Counted from the stretch's first letter, positions 10,560 through 21,508 are shown. The stretch is DNA of 54,382 nt from Mesaphorura yosii (GCA_009869945.1 WIXG01000454.1:1-54382), one strand, 5' to 3'. The notes: generated by a model from the letters alone, not told the origin. A program made the numbers and translations.

Positions 10560-11015
10560 TTAATTGTATCTTAGATATCTTAGACGCTTTGTACATTTCC
10601 TGATTTGAAATTCCTGCTGCCCAATATTTTCAGTTAAATAGAGCGACAAACTAGCTCCAATGGCCTCGCAGGAGTTTGTTAGCGCCATCACAAGCGTAGC
10701 CTGCAGAGTCCCCAGACGTGTTAGAGCATCGTACGTGACGAACGTACTGGAAATGAAGTCTTCTCCAATCCTGGCCAATAAAGACAACCATGCGAGCAGA
10801 TTGAATGTGAAGGATAATTGTCTGTTGCGTAAACTCTATGCATGAACATAATCCAGTCGACGTCTTGTGATTTTAGACAAATTCGTCCTCAATCTCTCTA
10901 ACGTACGTCGGTGCTAAAGCACAACAGAACATACATAAGCCGTGAATCGCTGTCGTAAATGCGTTCACAATTGCAGATTGCGAACACCACGTTGCCATTC
11001 TTAATGTTTCTCTTT
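10560..11015 (-). CDS. possible small multi-pass membrane protein, exon structure unresolved
   Basis: Two hydrophobic minus-strand stretches could belong to one tetraspan-like gene. One starts at an ATG near 11003 (beginning MATWCSQ, Cys-rich and hydrophobic). The other occupies 10787-10560, with two membrane-like helices ending at a stop. A GTACGT donor and a CATAG acceptor lie between them, but using both shifts the frame, so either the true junction was missed or the gene is broken. No family is recognised. Confidence 0.25.
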
Positions 11016-11163
11016 GTACTCAAGTTGTCCGAAACCGAGACAGGATAAAAATGATCAGGAAACCGCCATATGTGAAGAAATTAAACTAACGAAGTAGTAG
11101 CTTTAGCCCAAACTAATATTAATACAAATACTCACATTGTACAATCACAAGTTTAGTTCAGTA

Positions 11164-13635
11164 CTAACATTTTTCAGTATTTGTGATGAGAGAATTGTAC
11201 AAAATGTAACCCGAACTTGGAATCGTTGATATTGGTCCGTGCTTGCCGTCCTGAGGAAGTGCGGTGGGTTCATATCTATATTCGCACTCAGTTAGCGTCA
11301 GCGGATTCGGATTTGGCTTCGGGTCTCCGATTGTGCAACACATCACATCATAGACTGTGCGCAACTGTTCCGTGAGGCTCTCGAACCCAGGCCGTTCACC
11401 CGGATTCAGCCTCCAGCAAGATTTCATGATCTCGTATATTTCGTTACTCGCACAGTGCTGAGGTTTGATCGGAAATGGAATCACGGCCTCATTCAGCCGC
11501 AGGAGATGCAACAAAGCTATCTCATCGGCGATGTCTGCCCACGGAAGGGCACCGAGATTAAATATTTCCCAGAGCACCATACCGAAGCTCCACGCATCAG
11601 ATTTTAAGTTGTACACCCTCGCGTTGCTCTCCAGCGTCTCAGGCGCAGCCCAACGCCAAGGGAATTCCAAACGTGTTGTCGTCGTGTACACATTCGACTG
11701 GCCAAAAAGTCGATGTGATAGTCCAAAGTCGCACAACTTTGCGGTGAGACCAGCGTCCAGCAGTACATTGCGAGCGGCGAGGTCACCGTGCACGATTCGT
11801 TTTCCAGACAGGAACGTCATGCCCTGGGCAATCTGCATCGACCACTTGACCAAATCGACGGCGCTGAAGGTGTTGTCGCCTGGGGCAACGAAACCCATGA
11901 AATCCGACCACGTACGTGTTGCCGTGTGACTAAATCCTCCTCTCTGCACCCCGACCCGCAAGAACTCTTCGAGACTCCCGTTTGAGCAGTACTCCATCGC
12001 AATCTGAAGCTCACACTCTCGGATGCGTGCTGTGCAGGCTCCGACGAATCGTACCACATTTTCATGTCCTCCCTCCTTTTCGATGTACATCATTGTTTTA
12101 AGCTCAGCGAGTAGCGCGATGAATGTAGACGGTCCGACGCTGCCGCTGTCCTTGGAATTTAAGGTTTTCACTGCAACGGCTCCGCACCCCTTTAGGCTGG
12201 CCAGGCGCACGGCCCCGAAGCGACCTTCGCCAAGATGGCGCTCAAGCACGCAGTCCTCCGCGTCGTACTCATACATAGTGTCGTACTTCAGCCGCCGAAC
12301 GTCGTCTTCGTTCAGGCTTTCGTCTCCGTTGAGAAATTCATCCACGGCTCGCTGTGTCAACACCGCATTTCGCCGTCTCAGAAGAACGAAAAGCGCCGCC
12401 GCTGCCGTGAAGATGGCGAGAAGCACAGCCGCGCCGACGCTGAACAGCGCGTCACGTAGGCGTGATCCCGACTCCGCCCCGGTCGGACACGTCTCCTCGT
12501 CTTCGTCCTCCCCGTATGGACAATCCTGCACTCCGTTGCAGAATCCGACGTCGCTCGTGTTCTGGATGCAGACGCCCGTCACACCACAGGCGAGTTCTTC
12601 CCCACGCACGCAACAATTGCGCGGAGTGCAGCGTTGCAAAATGTTTGGAGGTTCGTCTTCATCGCTTCCATCCGCGCAATCTGCTCGACCATCGCAAATT
12701 TGGTCCAAGCGCAGACACCTTCCATCGCCACAAGCATGCGCTTGGGCACCGCAGGTGACTGCACGCCTGATCCAGGCCACGTCGTTGGCATTTAGCGTCG
12801 CGATGTACTGCAAGGCGCCCTCGTCGCATCGGCGAGTGGCTCTGTTCTCCAGGAAGTTGTTGGTGAACCCGACGAGCACGGTTCGGTTGTCCTGCCTGAT
12901 GTACGACCCGCTTCCTCGGATGATGCACTTCATTTCGGTGTTCGTAACGGTTCCGGTGGCGGTGTTGAACCCGCAGGCGCGATCCCCGAATGGCAGGGAA
13001 GTTATGACACGCCAATGGCGCAGGCACTCGTCTTCAGACTGGAACACAAGGTTGAGCGTGATGGGGTTGAAGGTCTCGTTTCGAGATGGCCACCCGGATT
13101 GCAGGATCCCTGAGCCCGGCCCAGGCTTGGGTGTGGGGTTGGAGGCGCCGGGTAGGCAGACGGAGCGTAGGTGGGAACCCGAATCGAAGTGCAGAGGCAG
13201 CGGTTGACGCAGATGGATGAGCACGAGGTTGTATTCCTCCTCCCACCACGGCGACTTGCCGTCGGGGTTAATTTTCCAGACGATGCCAGGGTGCGGTGTA
13301 ACATGAGCCACGCTCAGTTCGAGCACATGCGCAGGATTAATCTGCACGTGCACCGTGAAATTTGCATTCATACAAAGTCGCCACGTTGGTGGTCCCGGAG
13401 CGACGACGAACTGAACAAACGAAGTGATCAACAAGTCCCGGCTCAGAATTGTGGCTGGGAAATACTCAACTTTACCGCTGAGCGACATACGACGGACAGA
13501 CACAGTCCAAGGAGCTAGTTGGAACTCGTCGTACGTCATTTCACAATCTGAGTCTGGCACGGACCCTGCTGCAATGCGAGTCAGGAAAGTTGCCAAAATA
13601 AAGAAGAAGAAGCACAAATACGAAGACGTCGACAT
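11164..13635 (-). CDS. receptor tyrosine kinase with trypsin-like pseudoprotease and LDLa ectodomain
   Basis: Intronless, 823 aa from ATG 13635; the frame is open further upstream but only with non-ATG codons. Signal peptide about 1-23. Residues about 36-295 follow the chymotrypsin-fold order: APWTVSV start, a LITS strand where LTAAHC is expected, YNLVLI for DIALL, VCLPG, SGW, RGSGSYI where GDSGGPL is expected, and a closing WIRRAV helix. Catalytic His is absent, Asp is replaced by Asn136, and the Ser242 context is altered, so it should be inactive. Two LDLa-like Cys modules follow (about 295-336 and 342-383), then a membrane helix (about 396-420). The tyrosine kinase spans about 464-760: GEGRFG 469-474, Lys490, Glu511, HGDLAARN 616-623 (Gly for the usual Arg), DFG 636-638, APE 664-666, and a kinase insert near 560-590. 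It should be catalytically active. Ligand unknown. Confidence 0.85.
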   Translation of the reverse strand: MSTSSYLCFFFFILATFLTRIAAGSVPDSDCEMTYDEFQLAPWTVSVRRMSLSGKVEYFPATILSRDLLITSFVQFVVAPGPPTWRLCMNANFTVHVQINPAHVLELSVAHVTPHPGIVWKINPDGKSPWWEEEYNLVLIHLRQPLPLHFDSGSHLRSVCLPGASNPTPKPGPGSGILQSGWPSRNETFNPITLNLVFQSEDECLRHWRVITSLPFGDRACGFNTATGTVTNTEMKCIIRGSGSYIRQDNRTVLVGFTNNFLENRATRRCDEGALQYIATLNANDVAWIRRAVTCGAQAHACGDGRCLRLDQICDGRADCADGSDEDEPPNILQRCTPRNCCVRGEELACGVTGVCIQNTSDVGFCNGVQDCPYGEDEDEETCPTGAESGSRLRDALFSVGAAVLLAIFTAAAALFVLLRRRNAVLTQRAVDEFLNGDESLNEDDVRRLKYDTMYEYDAEDCVLERHLGEGRFGAVRLASLKGCGAVAVKTLNSKDSGSVGPSTFIALLAELKTMMYIEKEGGHENVVRFVGACTARIRECELQIAMEYCSNGSLEEFLRVGVQRGGFSHTATRTWSDFMGFVAPGDNTFSAVDLVKWSMQIAQGMTFLSGKRIVHGDLAARNVLLDAGLTAKLCDFGLSHRLFGQSNVYTTTTRLEFPWRWAAPETLESNARVYNLKSDAWSFGMVLWEIFNLGALPWADIADEIALLHLLRLNEAVIPFPIKPQHCASNEIYEIMKSCWRLNPGERPGFESLTEQLRTVYDVMCCTIGDPKPNPNPLTLTECEYRYEPTALPQDGKHGPISTIPSSGYILYNSLITNTEKC

Positions 13636-14253
13636 GGCGACGGTGACCGAAAAATTAATTACTAAGTTAATAATAATTCTTGTCAAGTTGCGGTTGGCGA
13701 TTTTAACGTACTGCCTGGCAGGAAACCTGGCTTCTGTTTGCGAATTCGCAAACTGCGCGTGAAAGTGTCTTATCGTATAAACGAACAAACCTCCCTTCTG
13801 TTTGTGTTTATGCTTCCGTTGTTCTGTTACGTTCTCGTGAATTATGAATATGAATGAAACTGGAATTCATCATCTGCTTCATGCTCTTACTACTGTTTCT
13901 CTCTTTGACACTAACAACATTCCATTAGCATTTCGCATTTAGTTATTTAGCATTTAGCCGGGATTAGTAACAGAAAAGTTTCATTACGTCAATACGTTTG
14001 ATAAGAATTTATTGTCAACGTCAGCTGTGTTTGCATGACTCGCATCTAATAAGCACTTGTATTTGTGGACGTCGATTCGACTCGACGTGTGTATTCAAGT
14101 GCAAATTGTAAAGTGAGAGTAAGTGTAATAGCAAGATAATTTGTTGCATGGATTTACATAGAAATATAACAATTGAGTATATTATGAGTGTGACTTAATT
14201 TGGAAATCAATTACAGCATCAAAATGCTTAAATTGGAGTTGGAGAAGTGTTTC
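13636..14253. other. intergenic, upstream of the kinase gene
   Basis: AT-rich with no coding frame that I trust. Presumably holds the kinase promoter and the 3' end of the neighbouring minus-strand gene. Confidence 0.5.
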
Positions 14254-14959
14254 TTAAGGCTTCATCACATTGATCATTAATTGCATGGCTCGGCACGAAC
14301 TTCCAAACTCAAAATGACTGCTTGGAGTAAGCCTGCAAAATAGTGCGTATTCAGAATTCAGGAGCTTTGAACGCAGTTGGCCCCACGAACGCCAAATGGC
14401 AGATGTCAACAACATACCGTCCCATTTAATCCTAAGCTTCGATTCTTGCTTGTCTGCTGGGTCCATTGTTGCAATGGCTGATTCGCACACGAAGCGCAAC
14501 AGGCGGGGCACGTTATCCTGAGTCCTATTCAATTCTAACTGGAGAGCCACCGAGTAGAAGAACGGGGATGGACCACTGTAGTTGGCGTTATCTGGGCGGA
14601 TCCACCTCGACACTCTGCATGCAGCAATGACAAGCCATAAAAGGATAGGCTTATATTGATAAGTCGGCTATTTAAAACTGTGTATTTATAAAATGACTTA
14701 CGGGGTACTTCATTGAATACTGGTTCCAAGTCACGGCGCAATTAGCTTTGCATCTTAGGGTGGTATTGACGGCGCTGGATGAAAGAATATAATGCGGGCA
14801 TTCAGCATTCAGGGTCACCATCCCAGTAACATCTTCTTCAATGATCGTGATTTCCGGAGGAGCCACGACGGTGTCGCTGTCGTTTGAAATGGCTCCATGT
14901 CCCATCGACTTGACGGAGGCGACGAAGGTCAGACACAGGTACGGTAGGAAGGCATTCAT
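14254..14959 (-). CDS. putative secreted protein, two exons, unassigned
   Basis: Exon A starts at ATG 14959 with a hydrophobic signal peptide, then a Cys-containing segment with two N-glycosylation sites (NDS, NTT). Exon B (14614-14254) is a 119-codon frame with Cys and NYS/NRT sites. The strongest donor (GTAAGT at 14701) would join them out of frame. A weaker donor at 14708 (GTACCC) with the acceptor before 14614 keeps the frame and gives about 203 aa. Either the weaker site is used or the gene is damaged. No family is recognised. The stretch 14960-15664 upstream shows no further coding evidence. Confidence 0.4.
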
Positions 14960-15664
14960 CGTACTTCTTGATAAGAAATGAAAGATAGACACAGAAATTT
15001 GACTTTGAGGAAATTTTTAAATCTTAGAAATAAAAGTTGGACTTTACTAGTCGGAGGCAACTGACTGAAGGAATGGACTGGACAGAAGCAAGACGACGAC
15101 TGAAAGGCGAATGGTTGAGGGGACAGGGGCTTCGAACAAGCGTCCCGAGTTCGTGCTCTGTTCAGGTACTGGTGAAGGGTCACATAACCACTTTGAGTCA
15201 TCGAGCAGGTAGAACGCACTAAAACAAAGGACTTCTTCGTGTGAAATCGGAATGAGTCATTAGTTCCAGGTTATAGCCCTTATTTTTGGACATAAATGTA
15301 GTAAAATCACACCAATTTTTGTTAAATATGACCAAAACGACAAAATTAGCTTGCAAAGCTGAATTTTTGGCAGTGAGTCATGGCCACTTAAACATAATCA
15401 CAACACCGAGAACAAGCGAATTCCAATTTTTCAGAAGTTTAGCACGGGAATTTCTTGCAAAGGACTTTACTATGCTGCTAATAGGTTCATATTTAATACA
15501 AACTCATACAAATTGCAATTAAGAAAGCTTCTGGACCGCATAACAAGATTATCGCAGCGTTTGGATGGTTTCCCACATTTCATGGACGAATTCCATCCAA
15601 TAATGCATAATTTTTCACAACTGGGGGACTGGGAATCCTCTCGATCACTTGCAACCTAATTTAT

Positions 15665-16621
15665 TCACATCTTAGAATTATTAAAGATAAAATCGGTAAA
15701 ATTCACATTCCTCGTCTGGCAATAATCCGTGCAACTGGACGGCCAAATCGTTTTCACTTCATTCCGTTCATTCGTGTACCACGAACCGCAGTCTTCTGTT
15801 CCCCAGACTCTTCCCTGAATCTCAGCCTGGACAGCGGCCATCCAGCGATCCTGCGCTGCCGTCCGTATTTGGCAAAGACGTGCGTCTCGCCGCATCATTT
15901 CCCCGATTGCTTGCACGATGAAGGTCACTTGGCACTCGGACATGAAGACGACCGAGTTATGACCAAGAAGCTGGAAAGAAAGCAATGAATTTTGAAATTA
16001 CACATTTCAGGAGTGAAATTACTTTATCGTATTCGATCCCAGGAGCATAAACATGTTCGGCATGGCATCGCTCACAACCCCGTTATGAGTTCTCGGCACG
16101 TTCTTCCGCCAAAGAGCTAGCACGTCCACTTCATTCCGCCCCTTAACATTCATCGGGGCAAAGAAATTGTATCCCAACACCACAGAAACTTACATAATGT
16201 AAAAATGTTGAGTCTTGGCTCCGCCAACGGCCCTCGTGGTCAGCATCCATTTCTTACTTTTTCCATTCCAGACACACGACTCAACTAGAATCCCGAACTT
16301 GATCTTGGAGTAGAGTCCGTCTTTCTTCGCCACGCCTCGCAAATAGTCCCAAATCTCGGCCTGACTCGAGTACGCTTGACTCCAGCCAGGGTTTGGTTGG
16401 AAGGGGAGGCTGTAAAGATGACTTGGGATGTCACAGGCGCAGCCCGGGTACGTATTTGTGAGCAACGTTCCGCCCACGTCGTGGTTTGCCGCCAGAACCG
16501 CAAAGGAGTCAAGCCCAAGCTGCTTTTGTAGTTGAATTGCGGCGCAGAGCCCTGAGAAACCGGCTCCGGTGATTGCCACAGTCGGGGTGGACCCACCAGG
16601 GTAGGTTATTTTAGGAGTCAT
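15665..16621 (-). pseudogene. flavin monooxygenase (Baeyer-Villiger type) with internal deletion
   Basis: The first exon (16621 to about 16190) encodes the N-terminus of a flavin monooxygenase: FAD-binding GAGFSG and the TYPGCACDIPSHLY block typical of cyclohexanone/phenylacetone monooxygenase relatives. The end of the enzyme is also present: about 16175-16000 (NVKGRNEV to MPNMFMLLG) and about 15973-15665 (LGHNSVVF onward). The central part, including the NADPH-binding fold and the FxGxxxHxxxWP fingerprint, is missing; only about 10-50 bp separate the two ends. The final splice junction is also out of frame. Loss of the centre should abolish activity, so I call a pseudogene; an assembly collapse is the alternative. 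Confidence 0.7.
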
Positions 16622-17272
16622 ACTTTAGGTGAGGCACGATGAAAATCTCGTGGTGGATTAAACCGCCTGACAAGGTGATGTGCAGGCTTTTATTTCGCGT
16701 CTGCCGATGCCAATTAAGAGACGTGACACAAAAGAGCTTGTGATGTTGATCTTGTTCTTGTCGCCGTGTTTGATGTTTGGGAGTCACGTCAACTCTGGAC
16801 TCTGGCCCTGAACCTCCTCCTGGCCAGCTATACCGCCTACCGAATCATTTAGGATTAACCTGACCTGAATCGTCATTCATCACATTGCATCCAAATAGAG
16901 ATTTTAGAATTAAACATGGACCACGTGGGTGGCAAAGAACGGGGTTCGAAACCTTGCAATTTGTGGTGATTAACTGAATATTAATCTCATTCACCTGCCT
17001 GCACCGCCCCCACCACCACCACTTCCAAAAGAGTGCAAGTTGTGTAAGCAGATTAATTAATTCAATTATTTATCAATTCGATTCTTGTGATCACGACTGC
17101 ATAGGCTGTGGAATTGACACTGATTCGTATATCCCGACAATACAGCACAGTTGTGAGTTTTCAATTAACAATAAAGTGTTTTGATTTGATAATTAATAAG
17201 CTGCTCGAATAGAAAACTATTTCTTGTGCATTAATTTAATTCTCATCACTTTTTCGCATGACATAAGCATCC
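16622..17272. other. intergenic
   Basis: No coding frame, RNA gene or repeat recognised, apart from a short CCACCACCACCACTT run near 17009-17025. Confidence 0.5.
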
Positions 17273-18025
17273 TTATACAACGAGCTGATTAAAGAGTGGG
17301 TTCATCGTATCAGCCCATTTCTGATACCCGAGGGTGGTCAGATGCACGCCATCTGTAAAGTATTCCTCTCTGATCTGTCCCCAGCCATCTGAGAACGCTC
17401 CTATCATATCCACGTAGTACACAGTGGTCGCATTGTGTAGTGGTTGAATGTAGCCATTGATCTCCACAATGTTCTCATAGCCCCATTCGCCACAGCATGG
17501 CAGAAGTCCGAGCAGAAGGATTTTAGTGTTTGGCAGCATTTGTCGTAGCGTAGCAACGACAGTCTTGACTCCGTCTGCTGTAGCCACATTCTCGTCCGTC
17601 CCGCCAACTAAAAACAAACCAATTCAATCAGTTCACCATGTTAGGTTAGCCTATTCTTACATACACAAATTGTTGACGCCAATTTCTAACACGACCAGCT
17701 TCGGGTTCAATCCGGTAATTTCCCCATTGAGCATCCGCCATAAGACATGTTCGGTCTTATCCCCACCAATTGCATAGTTGACTGCGCCCAAAGGTGCGTA
17801 GTACCGGTTAAACACCGAAAGGCCCTCATTAGCCCATCCTTGAGTGATACTGTCGCCATAAAAGATGATTGGAATGTTTGGGTTGCTGGCCGTATTGGCG
17901 ACAAATTGGTCATGATTCCACCACCACCAGTCTTCAGGGCGGGTTTCGGGATCGCTTGGCCCTGCGTGGGCGTCGTTAATGGCAAGGGCTGCCACAAGAG
18001 AAACTGCAGTGATCAGCTTCATCAT
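17273..18025 (-). CDS. secreted SGNH/GDSL hydrolase (PAF acetylhydrolase subunit-like)
   Basis: Two exons (18025-17665 and 17607-17273) join in phase across a 57-nt intron (GTATGT...TTTTTAG), giving 231 aa, the usual size. ATG 18025 starts a signal peptide of about 22 residues, so the enzyme is probably secreted. Family blocks are present in order: GDS with nucleophile Ser59 (FYGDSITQGW), the block II glycine in YAIGGDKTEHV, block III as IGVNN (usually GxND), and block V TDGVHL with Asp206 and His209 completing the triad. The family hydrolyses ester bonds; this layout resembles the alpha subunits of PAF acetylhydrolase 1b and bacterial or invertebrate relatives. Substrate not predictable. Confidence 0.85.
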
Positions 18026-18242
18026 TTTGCTTTCGGAATTGTGCAACTAAGTTGCAGTGCGAGCTTAAATATTGAAATCATGAGTTACATGGCAGGTGTG
18101 AGTCAAGAGTGCTTAAGGTTATCAATCAACTCAAGGCTTCTGTCACGTCACATGAAATTGCGCACGCGCAGTTGATCCTCATTACTCAATGCTTGTCTTG
18201 TGATATGAGCAGCAGCTGTCGACCACTTTAAAGGCAGATGCC

Positions 18243-20401
18243 GTGAATGGAATTCAGAGCGGGCCAGAAGAATTTTTAACCTTTAATTTTGTTAATTTTT
18301 TAAATGTTTTATTAGCATTAAGAAAAGGTGATATCAATGAGATTGATCGGTGCTCGCTGTTCCGGCCTCGCGGCCCACAATTCGCCAGCATCATTCCGCT
18401 CCAAGTGGCAATTGGCAATTCAACACTCGCAATTCGCAAACTGACAGAAAAGCCAAAGCAAAGCCTTGGCCATGTCAAGTCAGCAGTTAAAAGTGCACGC
18501 AAGCCAAAATCCTGCGCCAAATGGAAGGGTTGTGGTTAAAATCTTCCTTTGTCTTTCCCCTGCTGACTCTAATTGGCACCAATACAAGCGAGAGCGAAAA
18601 TGCGAGATTGGCAAAGTTTACAGGAGGAAAAGAAGTGCTTTTGGATGTTCTGGTCTTAATACTGCACCAGCTACAACTTCATTATCTGTCTGAATTTGAT
18701 TTGGCCTTTGGAGACATGGGAAATCACCTTCACATTTCAGTTCAAAAGTAGTCAAAGGTTTCTGACACTCCCTAAATACATTGGCTTGAGCCAGGACCAG
18801 TTCGCTGATCTCCTAATCAACGAATTCAAGCAAATTGAATTGACCAAGCCCTCCAGTAATGCCACAGTCTTACTATCCGAGCCGCTGTGATTGCTAATGC
18901 GGGGCTCGTAACCCTGGATTCCATCGCTAAAATTTTCACTGTGCGGTCCACGGACAACAAGCAAGTGTATTGTATCCAATACGACTGCGGAAAAGCATTC
19001 TACACCGGTAGTTGCGATGCGAAAGGTATGTGCGTGCACACCCGTGCTGTGCTGATTGCACAAGGAATAGACATCAGCGAAGAGAAGAAAACCGTCCTTT
19101 TCCAGCTTAACACATTGAATAAACTTGTAAGGAAAGGGAAAGGCAGGTCAGGTCGGAAGCGGCCGAAAGTTGGAGATGACAATACGTCTTCCAGAATGGA
19201 AGGCAGTGGATTGCACTGATGTTCCACAGCAAACAAATTCAAATGATTGCGGTATTCATGTGATGTTGATATCAAAGGCAATTGCAACCGGCACGCCTGT
19301 AGGGAAGCAGTGACCAACGTTGACTCAAGGGAATGGTTCGACAGTAACTTCCAAAACAGAAAATACCGCGTGAGGCAGACTAACAGACCATTTATGAGAT
19401 CAGCTGAGCCGGCGATTAGAGAGTGCGAGAAATCCATCCCGGAAAACTTCGCAGGCAATGACGTCGACATGCCACGCGTAAGGGAGGCCGAAATAGAACC
19501 GGTACTTGCTTTTGAGTGGCAGTTGCGTGGAAGAGTTGGTGTGAGTTGTGACGCTGATCAGCTCTGTCGTATTGGTGGAACTCAAGAAAAGGTCATGTGC
19601 GTTCGATGCAGGTAAGAAGTCGTCAAATAGATTTCAAATTTGGAAGCGAGATTCAGTTCGCTTATATGTCTCGTACTTTTCATATCAGGAAATTCTTTCA
19701 CGCTAAGTACAAAACGATGAGTGGTCTAGCAAGGCCCTGGCCATCGTCACGCTTCTGTGAGCAGTGTAAACCGAGGTATGAAGTGTGAAATGTATCTTAT
19801 ATGTTTGAAAACTAACGGCGAATTTCTGAAAGGTAATACTAGATTAGTACAAGCATAGCGAGCGATTCTGGATAGACTTATTTGTCTACTTCTGATTAAT
19901 TCGCTCGCATGAACACCTTCTAATATCAAAATTCATTTCACTAAATGATGGGTCCTATTTTATTAATTTCGGTTCAATACAAACAGTAGTATTTTGTAGC
20001 GGTTTTGTTAGCCCCGGATGGTTCCATGTTCAACTTATCATACACAGTAATATGGAATTGCATGCACTATCTCAAATCAATCGATTCTATTTTATTCTAT
20101 TTCAATTTCAGCTCCACCTTCGAGTTTTTCAACCCTCCAGAATGTGGTCCTTTGGGAATTGGACATACACCACGTACCTCTTGAATTAAAGTACAAATCC
20201 CAGAACCGTCAAATATATGCTCTTCGTCCATTCAGCGAAGTTGAAGAGGAAGATATGGAGGATAGCACCGATAGCGAAGAAATTGGCGATCGGAATAATA
20301 GCCGTCAGAACAGCGGTGAAAGCACAACTGATGAAGACCAATATGAGGATAGCGATGGCAACAACACTGAAGCGAACAGCGAAAGTGAAGCCGATCCGTA
20401 G
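18243..20401 (+). mobile_element. transposon-like relic with SWIM-type and Ulp1-type motifs
   Basis: Scattered plus-strand exons or fragments suggest a transposon-derived gene. Segment 18887-19130 holds a Cys/His cluster ending MCVHTRAV, like SWIM zinc fingers of MULE-type transposases. A 68-nt gap with GTAAGG and CTTCCAG borders leads to 19197-19309, which reads VPQQTNSNDCGIHV, the Gln...Asp-Cys-Gly signature of Ulp1/SENP (C48) proteases. The upstream catalytic His and Asp of a C48 protease are not visible. Further frames at 19247-19615 and 20144-20401 look protein-like, the latter ending in a long Asp/Glu/Ser tail. Frames do not connect cleanly, so decay is likely. No terminal repeats were identified. 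Confidence 0.35.
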
Positions 20402-20801
20402 TACTCACCCTTAATGGCAAATCGGACGAAAGCATTCGATTCGATTCTCACCAATAAAATGATTCATCGATTTACACAATTTTTCCGTGTGTTTAATAAT
20501 ATTAATAACAGTGTTTGTTTGTGTGTGTTAATAATTTACTGTATTATAAATCGTAAGTACGAATGTTTCTGTTTTCTATAATGGCCATTCATTCACTTGT
20601 CGTATTTCATTTGTCTGTTCGAAATACAACCATTTCTTATAACTTCGAACGATGTAGCGCAATGCAGACCCGAATTTACGGTGCTACAGAGTACTTGAGC
20701 CGTTCAAGGGCCAACAGGACACCATGAGTAACATGGGCAAGTTACATTTATGGAATTTCGCGTATTGAACGTTTGCCAAGATTGCAGCCCTCGATTTCGC
20801 A

Positions 20802-20864
20802 GACGTCCGTACTTTCACCTCGGACGTCCGTATTTTCGCTTCGGACGTCCGACCTGGAGGTTCG
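20802..20864. repeat. three 21-bp tandem units with GGACGTCC palindrome
   Basis: Units at 20802-20822, 20823-20843 and 20844-20864 each begin with GACGTCCG; the repeated junction forms the palindrome CGGACGTCCG. The GACGTC core resembles a CRE/ATF-type half-site pair, but no promoter is known here. The surrounding 20402-21236 shows no gene. Confidence 0.6.
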
Positions 20865-21236
20865 TATTTTCACCTTACCCGGCCCAACCCCATGAAACTG
20901 GATGAGCTTTGCAATGATGAGATAGACAATCACCTTCAAATCTCACGGATACTTTTTAAAGATATCAATCGGGAGCCTGTGACCGTAAACGGACAGTGGT
21001 CGTCCAACTCTACCCCTCCGATCAAAATCAGTCAAGTCTTCAGTGACGTTTAATTTTGCTATTTTTTTCTATTTAGGCCGTAAAGCTCTTCTGTAAATTG
21101 AAAATGAATAAAAATGAGTCCTTCAAGTGCTAAATGCAATCGAACACAATTGTCCAGTTCAGGCGATTGTGAATTCAGTCCTCTTGGCCTGTACCACGAC
21201 CGGAGGCAGTAAAATCTCGCAAAAAGTAAAAAGTAT

Positions 21237-21308
21237 GGGCTCAACCGGGATTTGAACCCGGGACCTCCTGCACCCAAAGCAGGAATCATACCCCTAGACC
21301 ACTGAGCC
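21237..21308 (-). tRNA. tRNA-Pro (anticodon TGG)
   Basis: A 72-nt cloverleaf on the minus strand. The acceptor arm GGCTCAG pairs with TTGAGCC with one G-T pair. The A box is TGGTCTAGGGG. The anticodon stem TCCTGC/GCAGGA encloses the loop TTTGGGT, giving anticodon TGG for proline. The T arm contains the B box GGTTCAAATCC. No intron is needed. T-runs (TTTTT) directly after the 3' end suit polymerase III termination. It looks intact. Confidence 0.95.
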
Positions 21309-21508
21309 GCTGTTGGAAATCAGTAGCGAAAAAATGCTTAATCAGTCACAGCACGGATTTGAATTAAATTAGAGCATCAATTTAAAATTATATTGCATAG
21401 TTCCAGATGAGACACCACAGCGTACCCACCATTGCCGCTGCCACCATAAATCCATAAAACCATAAATGAATGAAAGCTGATAACTTATACGTAGGCTTGC
21501 TATTTATA

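Noticed and set aside
12023..13207. 394-codon plus-strand frame opposite the receptor kinase
   Set aside because: Antisense shadow caused by codon bias of the kinase gene; composition is Arg/Ser/Pro-rich with no domain.
14956..15219. Minus-strand 87-codon frame upstream of the secreted protein gene
   Set aside because: Ser/Phe-rich without motif; its position fits 5' flanking or UTR sequence.
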